From positions 45,276 through 62,535 of the forward strand of contig CAUDNR010004152.1 of NCBI GenBank assembly GCA_958430865.1: 17,260 nucleotides of DNA, in the 5' to 3' direction. The position numbers and the translations under genes are program-made. Source of the DNA: Entrophospora sp. SA101. Taxonomy: Eukaryota > Glomeromycota > Glomeromycetes > Entrophosporales > Entrophosporaceae. The notes beneath the pieces were generated by a model that worked only from the letters and a program-made list of their open reading frames with translations, was not told the DNA's origin and did no database searches. How positions within the stretch are numbered: the first letter of the stretch is position 1; each line of letters begins with the position of its first letter. Positions 16,487-17,260 of the stretch are shown here, piece after piece.

Positions 16487-16747
16487 AAGTTGTAACGTTT
16501 CGTTTTAATTTAACGTGTTACGCGAAATAAATTTCGTATTACTGTGCCACATTACATATTCGCAATTAAGAACTGTTACAATTGGCTGGTTAAGTTAATT
16601 ATTTTATTATTATTGGATGGTGATCAGTATTTTCGTGTTGATTTTCTCTTCGTGCAACTTTCGTAAATTGATTTAAATTACTATAAATATACAATTATGG
16701 CTGGCTAAAAATAAAGTTCTTTCAGAAAATACAAACAACTTTTAAAA
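16487..16747 (+). promoter_or_regulatory. Upstream region of the kinase gene with TATA-like box
   Basis: TATAAATA at 16682-16689 lies 59 nt before the ATG. An AACGTTTCG...AACGTGTTACGCG cluster (about 16494-16527) and CGAAAT/ATTTCG inverted bases (near 16524-16536) stand out by CpG content from the AT-rich flanks. An in-frame TAA (16712-16714) supports the chosen start. Assignment as promoter is inference from position. Confidence 0.4.
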
Positions 16748-17242
16748 ATGGAAAACACTTTGAATGAGAGCAACAAGAGGTCAAAGAATTTTTCCAACAA
16801 AGTGGCCAGTAAGCATCCTCGTGATACCTCTACTGACAAAGAAGACGATAATCAATATTCAAAGAAAAGAAAAGGAAATTATGAGGAATGTCCAATTTGT
16901 AAGAGATATAATACTGATAATTCACAGTGTCAATCATGTGATCCAAAGCTATTGACTGAAGGGTGGACTAGTGGCAATGAAACATTAGATGAGTTGATTA
17001 AAAGTACACAATTTAAAGCAACTGGGTATGATAATAGTAAGCATATTCAATGGATTCCTTATAATGATTTAACAAATATTGAAAAGATAGGTGAAGGTGG
17101 TTTTGCAACTATATATAAGGCTATTTGGTTAAATGGTCAGAAATTTATAAATAATGCTGGTGAAAGAACTAGTGAAGATATGCCTGTGGCATTAAAAAAA
17201 CTACATAATTCACAGAATATTTCTGATGAATTTCTTAATGAG
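16748..17242 (+). CDS. Protein kinase of the expanded Glomeromycotina type, first exon (165 aa; 3' part outside window)
   Basis: Predicted to phosphorylate Ser/Thr or Tyr of unknown targets; the family (tyrosine-kinase-like, often with Sel1 repeats) is expanded in Rhizophagus. The ATG at 16748 is the first after an in-frame stop. Residues 1-45 are charged and carry a basic KKRK (39-42) that could serve in nuclear import. CPIC (48-51) and CQSC (61-64) make a zinc-ribbon-like module. GWTSGNETLDELIKSTQ (72-88) and IQWIPYNDL (100-108) are the usual linker of the family. The kinase domain opens at about 108 with the glycine loop GEGGFATIY (115-123) and VALK (147-150), K150 being the ATP-anchoring lysine; E161 or E165 would be the helix-C glutamate. 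After LNE the DNA reads GTAAAT at 17243, a donor, so the exon ends at 17242 and the catalytic loop and DFG motif lie beyond the window. Confidence 0.9.
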
Positions 17243-17260
17243 GTAAATTATTTTATTTTT

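Noticed and set aside
16764..16955. Open forward frame inside the kinase first exon
   Set aside because: Out of frame with the clearly supported kinase reading frame.

Overview
The window looks like nuclear DNA of an arbuscular mycorrhizal fungus (Glomeromycotina, Rhizophagus-like). The evidence is strong AT bias, short introns (58-114 nt) with GTAAT/GTAAGT donors, long A/T microsatellites, and two protein families that are greatly expanded in these fungi: a BTB-BACK-TLDc protein and a kinase with the N-terminal layout 'CxxC...CxxC, WTSGN, WIPY'. The species call rests on family recognition, not on a database search.

Layout. (1) 1-469: no complete gene; a coding-like relic with stops, ending in a good branch point and splice acceptor. 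(2) 470-1769, + strand: the BACK and TLDc part of a BTB-type protein, entered by that acceptor; the exon for the BTB core is not in the window. (3) 1770-6297: gene-poor, with an unrecognised 69-codon ORF, a decayed hAT transposase on the minus strand (about 3130-3780), a possible hAT terminus, other coding-like scraps and a (CA)12 tract. (4) 6298-6642, - strand: a small unrecognised gene or first exon. (5) 7213-9904, - strand: an eight-exon gene, rebuilt here with consistent splice phases, for a 672-residue Rap GTPase-activating protein with an unusual low-complexity and ankyrin-like C-terminus. (6) 9905-16747: nearly 7 kb of repeat-rich DNA holding microsatellites (including 24 AAT units), transposase relics, hairpins, a foldback element with a zinc-ribbon reading frame in its centre (14631-15038), a textbook 253-bp MITE with a 9-bp target duplication (15221-15473), and a pogo-like remnant. 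(7) 16748-end, + strand: first exon of a Glomeromycotina-type protein kinase, cut by the window edge.

The genes do not form a pathway or cluster. They are independent eukaryotic genes (small-GTPase control, kinase signalling, BTB/TLDc adaptor) spaced by mobile-element debris. The points most worth checking are the foldback element carrying a zinc-ribbon fragment, which abuts a broken transposase gene; the clean MITE; and the RapGAP with an ankyrin-like tail.
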